Position numbers and translations under genes: made by a program
NCBI GenBank assembly: GCA_024138025.1
Contig: JAMXBD010000430.1
Location: 930,001-994,000, forward strand
Length of the DNA stretch: 64,000 nt
Direction of reading: 5' to 3'
Origin: Combretum micranthum
Taxonomy: Eukaryota > Streptophyta > Magnoliopsida > Myrtales > Combretaceae
In this document: positions 1-9,446 of the stretch, one piece after another
Numbering within the stretch: position 1 is the stretch's first letter
Layout of the letters: each line of letters starts with the position of its first letter
Notes under the pieces: generated by a model
Database searches by the model: none
Told to the model about the DNA's origin: nothing
The model's input: the letters and a program-made list of their open reading frames with translations, nothing else

Positions 1-462
1 TATCTAACAACCTTAAAAATTGATCGTGCCATATTACACTTGATATCTATAGTCGTAGGTGTGTAGTTAGGGAGTTATTGACTCGTGTCTAAACCAAATT
101 CAAATTATGGTTCAATTCTAGTGAATTAGGAATTTACGTAATTGAACTTGAGAAATTTATTTCAAGTCGATAATTGAAAGGGATTAGGTAGCTTGGTATG
201 TTGGAGATAAGAAATTGAAGTAATTTTATAGGTTAAAATGGGCATTTGTCGCATTAAAATCTCTATCTTCTATTGAATTCATTTACTAATTCCATTATGT
301 TTAATCATCTAATTATATTTTATAGTGTATGAAATTCAATTAACTAAACTATCTAAATTCAATTACTAAGTTAAATTTAAAATAAAATTTAAAACTACCC
401 ACATTTTATAGTATTTAATTATAAAATTCATAATTTAGGTTGGTAAAATCTGGGGTATTTCA
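1..462 (-). mobile_element. 3'-cut fragment of a long gypsy-type LTR
   Basis: The last bases on the + strand (about 442-462: GTAAAATCTGGGGTATTTCA) match the outer end of the long LTRs elsewhere in the window, such as GTAAAATTCAGGGTGTTACA ending at 41656. On the minus strand this would be the LTR start. The copia reverse transcriptase that should lie here is absent, as expected if this LTR was inserted into the copia element. No gene is visible and the rest of the LTR lies outside the window. The call is an inference from the end motif and the abrupt copia break. Confidence 0.45.
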
Positions 463-518
463 AAGACTACCTAAGGAACGCTGATTACCAAGTGAGTTTG
501 TAGAAGGGCTCATTACTT

Positions 519-2075
519 TCACAGTTGTAAGACAAAATCTATCAACAAAACAGATCCACGTTTCTCCCTGTGTCCATGACTAAGTAACTCTTCGGGTCGC
601 TGATCTTGTTTAACTTCAGGTTGTTGATCTTGTTTAGCTTCGATCACACCCCGTCTTGCCACAATCACATCCTGATCCTGTGTATTACTATTGGACTCAA
701 CCACGTCTTGATTCTGCTCATCACTTTTCTTTTGTTCTAGCATCGTATAGCAGTGATCCAATTCTTCTTTAGTCAAACAATCTTCAATTGCATTTTTACT
801 AGTCGTCCTTTGTTCATCATTGGTTTTATGTATATAAGGGAACTGATTTTCCACAAAGATTACATCTCTTGAGACAAATAAATCACCTGTTTCCACATCA
901 TACATACTCTAACATTTCCAAAAGGATATCCAACAAACACATATTCACAGCTTTGATTAGCAAACTTATCTCCTTCTCGTCATTGATTATGAGCATAAGC
1001 TAAGCATTGAAATACTCGAATATTTTCATATAAAGGAGCTTAACCTTTTAGAAATTCATATGGTGTTTTTCCTTTTAACAAAATAGATGGAGTCTTATTA
1101 ATTAAATATGCAACTATTAACACACATTCTCCTCAGAATCAATAGGGAAGTTTACCTGAAAATGAAGTGCACATGCCACATTAAGTATGTGTTGGTGTTT
1201 TCTTTCTCTTCCATTTTGTTGAGGAGTTCCAACTCAGGAAGTTTGATGTATTATGCCATTCTCTGCAAAGTACTCATTCAAACAAGTAAACTCAGTCCCA
1301 TTGTGACTACGCACTATTTTTACATTTCCATGAAATTGTCTTTATATTAGTGCAAAGAAATTGCGAATAGCTTGTCCCACATCAAATTTATTTTGCAACA
1401 AATAAACCCACACGCTTCTTGAATAATCATCAACTATTCTCAAAAAATAATTTGTACCACAAAAGGTTAAAGTTTTATAAGGACCCCATAAATCACAATG
1501 AGCTATTTCAAGACTACTAGATGCTTTGTTGTTACTAGAAATAAACTCTCCTCTACTTTGTTTTGCTTGAAGACAAATTTCACAACTAGCACACGTGTCA
1601 CTACTAGTATCAACAATTGGTAATAAACTAACAATCTTATTAGGATGGCCCAACCATTGATGCTATATTTTAAAGGTGTCTTTTCGTTCCGTTTTCAAAG
1701 CCTTAGTACTCTTTATGCCACCCATTTCCTTGACGTAATAAAGCCCATCATGCTTTTCATCCACTTCAATCAACATCCTCGAATTGTGATCCTGTATTAC
1801 ACAAAATTTGTTAGTGTATAGAGCTATGCAATTCATCTCCTCAATAAGTTGTGATACAGAAATCAAGCTCCACTACAAATTAGGAACATATAGAACATTT
1901 TTCAATTTTAAACACTTATTCAACATCATAGTTCCTTCTTTCTTTGCCATGGCTTCCTTCCCACATGGTAATCCAATTGGGACAGGATGAGCAATTTTCA
2001 CATTACTTATTAATTCGAGACTTCCTGCCATATGATGAGAAGCTCCGGTGCCAATTATCTATTTCATGATGTTAT
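519..2075 (-). pseudogene. Copia pol pseudogene: protease, integrase, RT linker
   Basis: On the minus strand: protease (about 2030-2060) reads IIGTGASHHM, where the catalytic Asp of DTGA is Gly. LISVSQL follows near 1860, then the GAG-pre-integrase zinc-binding segment HQWLGHPN...CEICLQAKQ (1570-1665). The integrase core has HCDLWGP and VDDYSRSVWVYLL (about 1380-1500), then VRSHNGTEF (about 1300-1325), where the second catalytic Asp is His. TPQQNGR follows with a frameshift, then YLINKTPS near 1100. The tail VYDVETGDLFVSRDVIF (about 850-905) and GHREKR are the linker before reverse transcriptase, and the frame stops at 519. Multiple stops and frameshifts plus two lost catalytic residues make it inactive. 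Confidence 0.9.
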
Positions 2076-2843
2076 ACGTACCATTCAATCTTCCTTGATT
2101 TCCATTCTTTTGTGCATTCAAAAGGTTAAGCAATGTGTTCTTGCCACTAAGTCTGCTTAATCATCCTTTTTTATCTTCAATTGTCATACATTTTTGTCAT
2201 GTCACAATTGTTGCATTGGCTTGAATTGGTCCACCACATCCTCTTCCTCTTGAGGTAGTAGATTGTTTTGATCCTCCTTGTCTATGTCCGCTACCTTTTG
2301 TCATATCTCCCCACCAATCTAGATAGCTAATCAATTGAAAACATGACTCATCATTATGACCCGATTATTATAGTTTATGCAAATTATGGACTTATCTTTA
2401 TTTTTCAGTTCGCTCCTTTGATGTCGATCCTATTTGCACAGCAAATGCCATGTGCTCACTCCATTGTTTCTTTCAACAAGTTATATTACGAACCCGCTTA
2501 TCTTGAATTATCATAGCGTATGCTCGATTGAAACTTGATAATAGCTCGGTACTCAAAATATTAGACCACATTGTTCCATAAAACTGAATCATCTAATCCC
2601 ATTAAGAATTGATGCAGTCTTTCTTCATGTTTCTTATCTAATCCCACACCAATATTACATTTTTAGCCTCCACATCTGCACATAGGGTTCTATTCATGGA
2701 TTCCTAATTCTTCCCATATCATCTTCAAAATTTTCCATAATAATTCATTATGGTCATCACTTATTGTTTGCACTCTGCCAACTCTGTTTTAAGCTGATGA
2801 ATGTGGTCCATTCCCTACAAAAAACACCGTTCCTTAATGTCAC

Positions 2844-3054
2844 TATAACGCCCCGGAACTTTATCCATTAAGGTATTATTCGCTTTAGATACACATCGTC
2901 CTGTTGGTGCCAGTGCTTTCCAGGAGGTCACGCATTTTGGGATTACTCTATATAGAGCACGTTTAACTTTAGGGTTTCGACAAACTCTAAGTCATTATAC
3001 CAAAAGATGTCTTTGTGATTAAAGTTTCATAACCTATATATAAGGGATATTACA
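2844..3054 (-). repeat. Cassandra 3' LTR
   Basis: It matches the LTR at 3171-3391 end to end. The minus-strand start TGTAATATCCC follows the polypurine tract. The other terminus has mutated from TG to TA on the + strand (TATAACGCCCC against TGTAACACCC). Confidence 0.88.
2919..2978 (-). ncRNA. 5S rRNA-derived segment in Cassandra 3' LTR (degenerate)
   Basis: The same 5S-like block as in the partner LTR: CCAGGAGGTCACGCAT, then GAGCACGTTTAACTTTAGGG. It is more diverged in the ATCCTAG part but keeps CCAGGAGGTCAC intact. Not a functional 5S gene. Confidence 0.8.
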
Positions 3055-3065
3055 AACTCCCCCAC
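3055..3065 (-). other. Cassandra polypurine tract
   Basis: The minus strand reads GTGGGGGAGTT directly before the 3' LTR, the usual site where plus-strand DNA synthesis is primed. Confidence 0.8.
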
Positions 3066-3156
3066 TTATAGAACTTACATCCTTGTCAGTTTCATTATAC
3101 AGGTCCAAAACTGCATCAAATAGGGAGGACACTCCTCCACTTTTAACTGGTGAACT

Positions 3157-3168
3157 GCTTTGATACCA
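3157..3168 (-). other. Cassandra primer-binding site (tRNA-Met)
   Basis: The minus strand reads TGGTATCAAAGC, identical to the host copia site at 3735-3746. A shared primer tRNA is consistent with mobilisation by a tRNA-Met-primed LTR element. Confidence 0.85.
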
Positions 3169-3170
3169 CT

Positions 3171-3391
3171 TGTAACACCCTGAAACTCTGTTCACTAAGG
3201 TATTGTCCGATTTGGCCACACACTACACGATTTTGTTCTTTTGGAGCCAACGCTTCTTAGGAGGTCACCTATCCTAGAATTGCTCTGCACAGAACATAGT
3301 TAACTTTAGAGTTCCAACAAACTCCAAGCCATTACACCGAAAGACATCTCTATGATTAAAGTTTCATAACCTACATATGAGGGATATTACA
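3171..3391 (-). repeat. Cassandra 5' LTR
   Basis: On the + strand it runs from TGTAACACCC to GGGATATTACA, with intact TG...CA ends. Two bases separate it from the primer-binding site at 3157-3168. It is 221 bp, slightly longer than its partner. Confidence 0.9.
3256..3319 (-). ncRNA. 5S rRNA-derived segment in Cassandra 5' LTR (degenerate)
   Basis: The + strand reads AGGAGGTCACCTATCCTAG and, after a gap, a variant of GCACGCTTAACTTCGGAGTTC. This is the reverse complement of the 3' half of plant 5S rRNA, covering the internal promoter box C region. Substitutions make a functional 5S transcript unlikely. In Cassandra this segment is known to act as a Pol III promoter; activity here is not shown. 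Confidence 0.82.
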
Positions 3392-3734
3392 GTCACCCTA
3401 AATATCCTTTGTGATTTCCATGTATGTGATGGTTGATCTCAAGGTCGATTCTATTGTGTTCAACATCCATGAGTCCAACATGGAGTTAATAGTCTACCAA
3501 TCTTCTAGCTCCAAAGAATCTTTTGAAGGCTGCTTTACTGTACCATCAATGAACCCATACTTTTTCTTGGCTCTAAACGATGTTCTTATTGCTCTTACCC
3601 ATTCGTCATAATTCTTTCCTTTTGATTGAATCTGTGTAATAATATTTATTAGATTATTATTCTTCGAAAGAAAATATGGAGACATCGTCAATTTAGTTTT
3701 GGCATCACTGCGCTCATTTTTTTCACCACTCATG

Positions 3735-3746
3735 GCTTTGATACCA
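3735..3746 (-). other. Primer-binding site for initiator tRNA-Met
   Basis: The minus strand reads TGGTATCAAAGC, one base from the usual plant copia site TGGTATCAGAGC complementary to the 3' end of tRNA-iMet. It directly follows the LTR and precedes the gag start codon (3731-3733), the canonical arrangement. Confidence 0.85.
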
Positions 3747-4000
3747 TGAAAAGTATTTCAGAAAAAATAAAGTTTTGAGAGAGAAAAGAGTCTTGTTCTC
3801 TCATTCATTAAGAAATCATACATATATATATGGTTACAACCTTGAGAATAGGGAACTAATTTAGCACGTAAATTTGCTTATACAATGAAGAAAATCTTAC
3901 CTAATTAATTAAATATTTTTCTTGCTATACAAGACTATACAATTAATATATAGAGAATATTTCCTATTAATAGCTAAAATATATATAATATTTCCTATTA
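3747..4000 (-). repeat. Copia 5' LTR (short, about 254 bp)
   Basis: The inner edge is set by the primer-binding site: on the minus strand the LTR ends ...TTTTCA immediately before TGGTATCAAAGC. The outer edge is set by homology of base 4001 onward to the tandem unit (GAAAACTTTTC), seen again at 9447, 11291, 13264 and 15576. The partner LTR is absent. The inner part contains a purine-rich leader and an (AT) run near 3820. Confidence 0.75.
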
Positions 4001-5636
4001 GAAAACTTTTCATTGGATCATGCTAATCTTTTAGGAATAAAAGAACTTCCATAATTCGAGAAAATCATGATAGTTAAACCAAATTACATGTTATAGAGTT
4101 GAATAATACCAACTCTCACATAGCACGCCGCCTGATGGACCAAATCAACACCATGAGAGAATGGAATGTCCCTACCCCGCTTCTATAGTCACATATCTTG
4201 AATCAGTTAATGATGACTTGGTGTTGACCTCTATGTTAACTGTTGATTATAGGGAATAGTTGTCGACCTATTTTTCCTTCTTAATTTGTTGATCGAGTCA
4301 AACTTAACACCATGCATTTTCATTCACTTGTACAATTTCTCCAATTTCATTTTCACCACATTTCCAAGTGTGTTTAGCTTATTTAAAACTTTAAACGACA
4401 TAACTTTGGCCCAAACTAAGGTTTAAGTGGATTCCAAAAGAATTAAAGTAAACATACTCATCACTATTCGGAATGTAAGATTTGACTTAATAAGTTTTAC
4501 AAACATTTGCCTCTAATTTAGGTATTAGGTCCTATGGGCTTTTCATTGCCATTAAAAGAAAAAAATAGTAACTTGTTTCTACTCTAGATGGTTATCAACA
4601 TCATTATCAATAAATCATACTAAATAGTCATATGTTCAATAATTGGTCATGTTAGCATACATATTAAATGAAAGATAATGTTGGAGTAGAGGTAGAGTGA
4701 AAGCTCAAAGAAATACAAAGGGTAATGTATATATTTAATTTATATATCGATTTTACATAATACTTTGTTGTTGAAAAGAATAAAACAAAGAAATAAGCAA
4801 AGAGCAAGTGCAAGTTGATGTGTTTAACAAGTTGTCATTTTGTATTTTCGTGGAACTTAAGTTATTTCCTATTATGTGATGTAGGACAATGGATCCAGAA
4901 TAAATAGATAAAGAGAATATGTATATATATATTTGCAAATTTCTTTAAAAATAATAAGAAGATGGTTTGATAGCCACACGCTACTAGATAAAATTTTGAT
5001 GATGGTTTTAGATCACCATTGAATTATATAGCCTGACATCATACACGATGAAATCCATGATGGTCTCACACCACCAATGAGAAGAAAAACATTGCACATT
5101 TGAAAAGAAATTATTTTATTCAAAATGGAAATAACCTATCCTCGTGTCTATTAAATCTACCTATATATAGAAGAAAAAAAAAGCTAAAATATTTAGTATC
5201 TAAAAAAAAATATTAATCCTATCAAATCCTAAGATAACAAAACCATAAATAATAAAATAGAATAAAATAATTAAATCATGTCTATCCTAGTGAATTAAAA
5301 ATATTTCATATCTTCCATATTGTTTTCTCAATCTATATTATTATATATGTTTGAATTTATAAAAACCATTCATTTATTTCCATCTTAAACATCGGTACAT
5401 GCGATGTCATTACAACAGTTGTCCTTTTCCCTTTATCACTTTATAAAGCTAATGGGTTTTTTTTTTTTTTTTTACATCATATTTCACGTTCCATTTTTTG
5501 ATGTTTTCACACAAACGCATATGAAAATCAATAAGTACATTTTCAAAAGGGTTGTTGTTGTTGTTGTTGTTATAAGCTTGATAGTCAACCGTAGGAGCCT
5601 TAACAAAATATAAACCCTAAACAGTGTAGGTATTTA
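4001..5636. repeat. Tandem unit 1, left part (continues 9104-9446)
   Basis: First of five diverged copies of a 1.85-1.98 kb unit. Landmarks in order: GAAAACTTTTC start (4001); CACCATGAGAGAATGGAATG (4150); CACCATGCATTTTCATTC (4309); CAATACTTTGTTGTTGAAAAG (4757); GATGGTTTGATAGCC (4961); ATCCATGATGGTCTCAC (5051); CATTACAACAGTTGTCC (5408); a (GTT)n run (about 5552-5573); and GATAGTCAACCGTAGGAGCC (5580). No protein family is recognised. It is interrupted at 5636 by a long solo LTR and resumes at about 9104. A minus-strand frame ending at 4753 is shared with other units but looks non-functional. Confidence 0.85.
5552..5573. repeat. (GTT)n microsatellite in unit 1
   Basis: About seven GTT triplets precede ATAAGCTTGATAGTC. 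The same position holds (GTT)n in unit 2, (TAT)n-like sequence in unit 3, and only a remnant in the unit at 15275, so the run changed length after duplication. Confidence 0.9.
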
Positions 5637-8317
5637 TGTCACATCTCAAAGGGTACCCTAAACGTAATAGTCCACAGTATACAATATTAAAACTTAAGAA
5701 TAACCACCTTATACTTAAAAGCTTCTATATTATATACAAAAAGTACATTCATAATAAAGGAAAGTCGGTGGAATTATGCGTTCAAAGATGATAGCAATAA
5801 TGGCGTACAAGAATTACTAAACATATATTGCATAACTTAGAAATTCAAGGTCTTACAATTTATGGGGGCATGCCTCGTCAAATCCTTAAAACATTTATAA
5901 ACCATAAAAGTCAACAAACTAATGATAACAAAGCTAAGAGAAATTTTCTAAGGGAGTTTATTTCAACATCTTTATATAAATTCACTTCCAAAAGCTCCCC
6001 AAAATCCTTCATTACCTACATTAGGCACCATGTTCCTAAGATAGAGCCATAGATATTCCTACAATATCAAAACTCTATTGGGGTGTAAACTTACAATGTG
6101 ACTAGTGGGTGAATCTCCCATACGTACCCATCAATCATAAACAAGCAAATGTGATGCCAATGCATCAAACACATGTACAACAAAAATACATAGAGTCATC
6201 CGGAAACCATATACTAAATGGATTTGCACCCTCTGTGACAGGGGTTAGGAATCTATCAAAAGTTCTCTACAACTTTACTACTAGTCTCTAGCACCTGCCC
6301 ATAGCAAACAATGCTGGTTCAACTCCTGCATCAGCTTTGCATTCTCGAACATTTTGATTACCCTATGCTGGAGCGGGGTTTGTACATGTGAGCTATTGTA
6401 TAGTTTGCAATCACTTTAGTCCTTTGTGTAGGAGTAGTAGCTTTCAGCAAAATGCCTTGACCAATGCTATGCATGCCTAGTTTATTAGGACAGGTCAAAT
6501 CTAGTTATAAAAATTTTTTGGTGAACAAACAATTCATCATACACACATAAGGCCAATAACAATAACAACAATAATGATTATTTTGACACATTCAAGGGCT
6601 TCAATATACTTAGCATTTGTTGTCATATGATCATACATACACAAGCATGACCCATATGTCCCTATTCATATCCATTTTGTCTTGTGCCTAAGATTATAGC
6701 GCAACTAAGTACAAGTACATAACAAGAATAGATATGAGAAAAACTCACTTAGCCTTTTCAAAGATCTTTAGTCAAAGTATATTCGGGGAAGGGAATTCTT
6801 GGCTCCTCATCTCCTAAACAAGGAAATACCCAAAATAAATATTTCATACTAAAATTTTCCTATACTTCTACTTCTGTAACTTCTATAATTTTTATTCTCG
6901 TTATTTTTCCCAACTGTCTTTTATCAATTAAAATGGCCATAATTAAGTATTTGAACTTCTATTTTCACATATGAGTAGTCGTTTTCTACCTACTTTGAAT
7001 ATCCTATCTATTTCTAAGGTTATTTCAAACATTTAATGTCATTTAGGTCTCAGAATCCCTAGGGTGAGATCACGCCTAGATTTATAATTATGCTCATTTT
7101 AACACATTTTGCAAGTTTTATCCTTTATAGGCTCTCTAAAGCATGTATATTTATTATTCCTATATTTAAACATAACTATAAATTCAATAATCTATAAAAC
7201 ATGTATGATCCTAGTGATGTTGTTCAAAAATGAAATTTCCACCAAGTAGTCTTGTAACAAGTTAAGGGAACTTAGGCTCATGGAAAAATAGACATTGAAA
7301 ACCAATTAGTGAAATTTCATTTCTTAGAACTCAAAATGGAAGTCTCAAATGTGAAGCAAGGTGTTATTCTTTATTCTGTTCTTTGGAATTTTGGTTTAAT
7401 TTTTATTTGAAAACTTATTTGTCAAAACATTAATTTTTATAGGTTTTCAAGAAGAGAATTCTAAGTTATAAACATTTCAAAATCCATGCTTATGATCTCG
7501 ATATTTTCATGAAAATAAATGAGTGATTTCCTTTTCAATTTTTTTTTATTTGAATAAATAATTCTTTTCCATGCATTGATAGTGTAATTTGAAAGAAAAT
7601 ATTTTACATAACAGAGAAGTGTTGATACATGGGTTAAAAATTCATTATAACAACATCGGTATAAGTCTTTCATGTACATGAACATACCACTAAACTCATA
7701 AATATTATCATAGAAAAAATGAACTTATATTACAAAATTGACAAGGTCAACAATAAAAATACGTAGATAAAACATGGGAGTCTTAGCTTATGATCAAGGC
7801 TCCTTAGGACTTGAAATAATTCAATCACTATAATAACATAAAATAAAATATAACAAGATGAAATAATTTAAAATGTGAGTCATAGAATTTAGATAAGGCT
7901 CCCCCGAACCAAGAAATGGACAAATCCTCTTTTTTTTTTTTTAATTTACTTGAATATGGACAAATCTGAGACTTTGATTAAGGACAAGTCTCAAAAACTT
8001 AAAAGAAATAATTTGCATAAGGCAAATACATGAAAAAAGTATAGATTAGTGAGCAATATACTCTAAACTATATACATATTCATATATTTACATATGTAGA
8101 GAGTTAGGTTAGCATACTTGAAAGTAAAGCATGGATATAATCATAAAACATAACATGACCTAAGTATGATGCCTTGCATTTCCATTCCTTAGCATTTTGC
8201 ATCATGGGGAGTTTTTACAGAATCACGCATATGGACATACATACATGATTATAACATATTATAGGGATGGTATTTAAGGAAATTACCTAAATAATTGGTT
8301 AAGGAAGTGTGTGTGTG

Positions 8318-8600
8318 AGAGAGAGAGAGAGAGAGATAAAGAGGGCCAAGGGGAGAGAAAAAGAGAGGGAAGGTGGCGTGATTAGGGAAGTGAAGAGGAA
8401 GAATTTGAGAGAGTTTTGGAGTGAAAGAGAAGTGTAAAGTGTATAGTGAGAAAGTGAATGATATGGGCAGGGGGTATTTATAGAGAATGAGAGAGAGTAA
8501 AAAATGAAAACAAAAAAATGAAATGAGAGATAGAGAGAGAGAGAGAGAGAGATGGCGATGGCCATGAGGGAAGAAGAGAGAGAAAGAGAGAGAAAAGTGA
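8318..8600. repeat. (GA)n-rich low-complexity tract
   Basis: Runs of GAGAGAGA at 8318-8334, 8535-8552 and 8570-8595 surround the putative TATA box. On the minus strand the tract is CT-rich and gives a Ser/Leu-rich 88-codon frame that I treat as compositional. Confidence 0.85.
8475..8482 (-). promoter_or_regulatory. Putative LTR TATA box (LTR0)
   Basis: The minus strand reads TATAAATACCCC about 130 bp upstream of a long CT/GA leader. The same TATAAATA core and CT-rich downstream leader occur in the LTR at 44417-49994, which supports an LTR promoter. Confidence 0.5.
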
Positions 8601-9103
8601 TAAATAAAGAAAAGTAAGGTACATTTGATTTTTTATGTTATATAGTTGTAAGATGTGTAAGAATATGTGTAAACTAGGGACAAATAGTGATTAAAATGCA
8701 TAATGGTGAATAGTAATTGAAAAGACAAATTGTTTATTGGCAGAAAATTAAATACCATATAAGTGCTATAACTAACGTTTTTTATGAGCCAATAAATTTT
8801 ATCTGATATTATAAAAATAATATTTCATTATTAATTGTTTATTGGATCATATTTTCTTGGTTTACGCATTGGTGATCAGATACGAAAGCCATTATTGAAA
8901 AAAGTTCGAGAAGGTTACGGTTTTGGAAACTTCTACCATTTTAGGGTATGAACCGTATACTTGATTTATTCTAAGGTTTCCATCACTTATTTGACTCGCC
9001 TAATATTTTAAAGTCCTAGAATTTATCTAATAAAGTCTAGGGTTTCTAGGGTTTAGAGTTGACTTTAGGGTTCCAATTCCGGTATCAACTCTAAGGTTTT
9101 ACA

Positions 9104-9446
9104 TATAAGATTACCATAATTTCTAGAGGTTGATGGTTTGGGCTTTTTAGAAGTCCTAAAAAAATACAAACCCTAAACAATATAGGTTTTTAGGCTTTTT
9201 ACAAGTATAATTTTAAATTTACCATTTGAATCGAACCAATAAAATTTACTTCTTTAGCAATCTAGTCCAATTCCAAGCTCCCTCTTACATGACTTTTGTC
9301 ACTTCTTGACTTAGATAATACATTTTCAAGCATATTGTCTTGAAGAAAATTGAATTGCATCATTCCATGAACTAAAAATGTGTAAATTCAAAATAAAAAT
9401 TTGCTACCTCTAATCAAACCAATACAAACGCATAGGCAATAAAAGG
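9104..9446. repeat. Tandem unit 1, right part
   Basis: Resumes the unit after LTR0. From about 9135 it matches the equivalent stretch of unit 3 (GGGCTTTTTAGAAGTCC against GACTTTTAGAGGTC at 12958), then ACAAACCCTAAAC and TTTACCATTTGAATCGAACC. Bases 9104-9134 are not clearly assigned to LTR or unit. Confidence 0.75.

Larger units (their letters stand above)
2844..3391 (-). mobile_element. Complete Cassandra-type TRIM retrotransposon
   Basis: Two LTRs (2844-3054 and 3171-3391) flank a 116-bp non-coding interior with a tRNA-Met primer-binding site (3157-3168) next to the 5' LTR and a polypurine tract (3055-3065) next to the 3' LTR. The 3171 LTR has canonical TG...CA ends; the 2844 LTR begins TA. 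A perfect 5-bp target duplication GTCAC flanks the element (2839-2843 and 3392-3396). Both LTRs carry 5S rRNA-derived sequence, the hallmark of Cassandra terminal-repeat retrotransposons in miniature, which encode no protein and must be mobilised by other elements. It lies inside copia gag in the same orientation, so it is younger than that copia copy. The two LTRs differ at many positions, so the insertion is old. Confidence 0.92.
2160..3733 (-). pseudogene. Copia gag (nucleocapsid) pseudogene, split by Cassandra
   Basis: The start codon is at 3731-3733, two bases after the primer-binding site. The first 79 codons are open and contain YDEWVRAIRTSF and FIDGTV, typical of copia gag N-termini (DUF4219/UBN2). 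Two conserved Trp codons have become TAG (after LEDW and within the DLWED-like motif), each a single G-to-A change. The frame is cut after Gly-Asp at 3392 by the Cassandra insertion and resumes at 2843 with IKER, then HQLKTELAECKQ and HQFLMGLDD, so the 5-bp duplication restores the original reading. Near 2300-2390 a zinc-knuckle remnant (GHDE..CF) is followed by LDWWGDM. Gag would package element RNA; this copy cannot be translated whole. Confidence 0.85.
463..4000 (-). mobile_element. Degenerate Ty1/copia LTR retrotransposon, 3' part missing
   Basis: Read on the minus strand, the order is LTR, primer-binding site, gag, protease, GAG-pre-integrase, integrase, then the linker before reverse transcriptase. 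Gag-Pol is broken by many stops and frameshifts. Reverse transcriptase, RNase H and the second LTR are not seen; the coding traces stop near 463-519, where LTR-like DNA begins. The element sits exactly at the start of the first unit of the downstream tandem array (junction 4000/4001), so it inserted into that unit. A Cassandra element (2844-3391) later inserted into gag. The protease-integrase-RT order is that of Ty1/copia; I do not assign a lineage. Confidence 0.9.
5637..9103 (-). mobile_element. Long solo LTR (LTR0) inserted in tandem unit 1
   Basis: The insertion splits unit 1 between TAGGTATTTA and the sequence resuming near 9104-9135. The left end is TGTCAC and the right end GGTTTTACA. 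It shares ordered blocks with the other long LTRs, such as GGGGTGTAAACTTA (about 6079) and GGATTTGCACCCTC...GGGGTTAGG (6220-6250). A TATA box and CT-rich leader on the minus strand (8300-8600) fit an LTR promoter. I see no interior, primer-binding site or second LTR, so it is read as a solo LTR. No 5-bp duplication could be matched, so both edges are approximate. Reading frames inside are short and family-less. Confidence 0.55.

Noticed and set aside
2919..3319. Functional 5S rRNA genes
   Set aside because: Only the 3' half of 5S is recognisable, with many substitutions, inside TRIM LTRs rather than a 5S tandem array.
5404..5613. 69-codon + frame with a poly-Val run, repeated in other tandem units
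   Set aside because: The poly-Val is a (GTT)n microsatellite, and poly-T length changes shift the frame between units.
8299..8565. 88-codon minus-strand frame (Ser/Leu-rich)
   Set aside because: Produced by (GA)n/(CT)n low-complexity DNA in an LTR; no protein family features.
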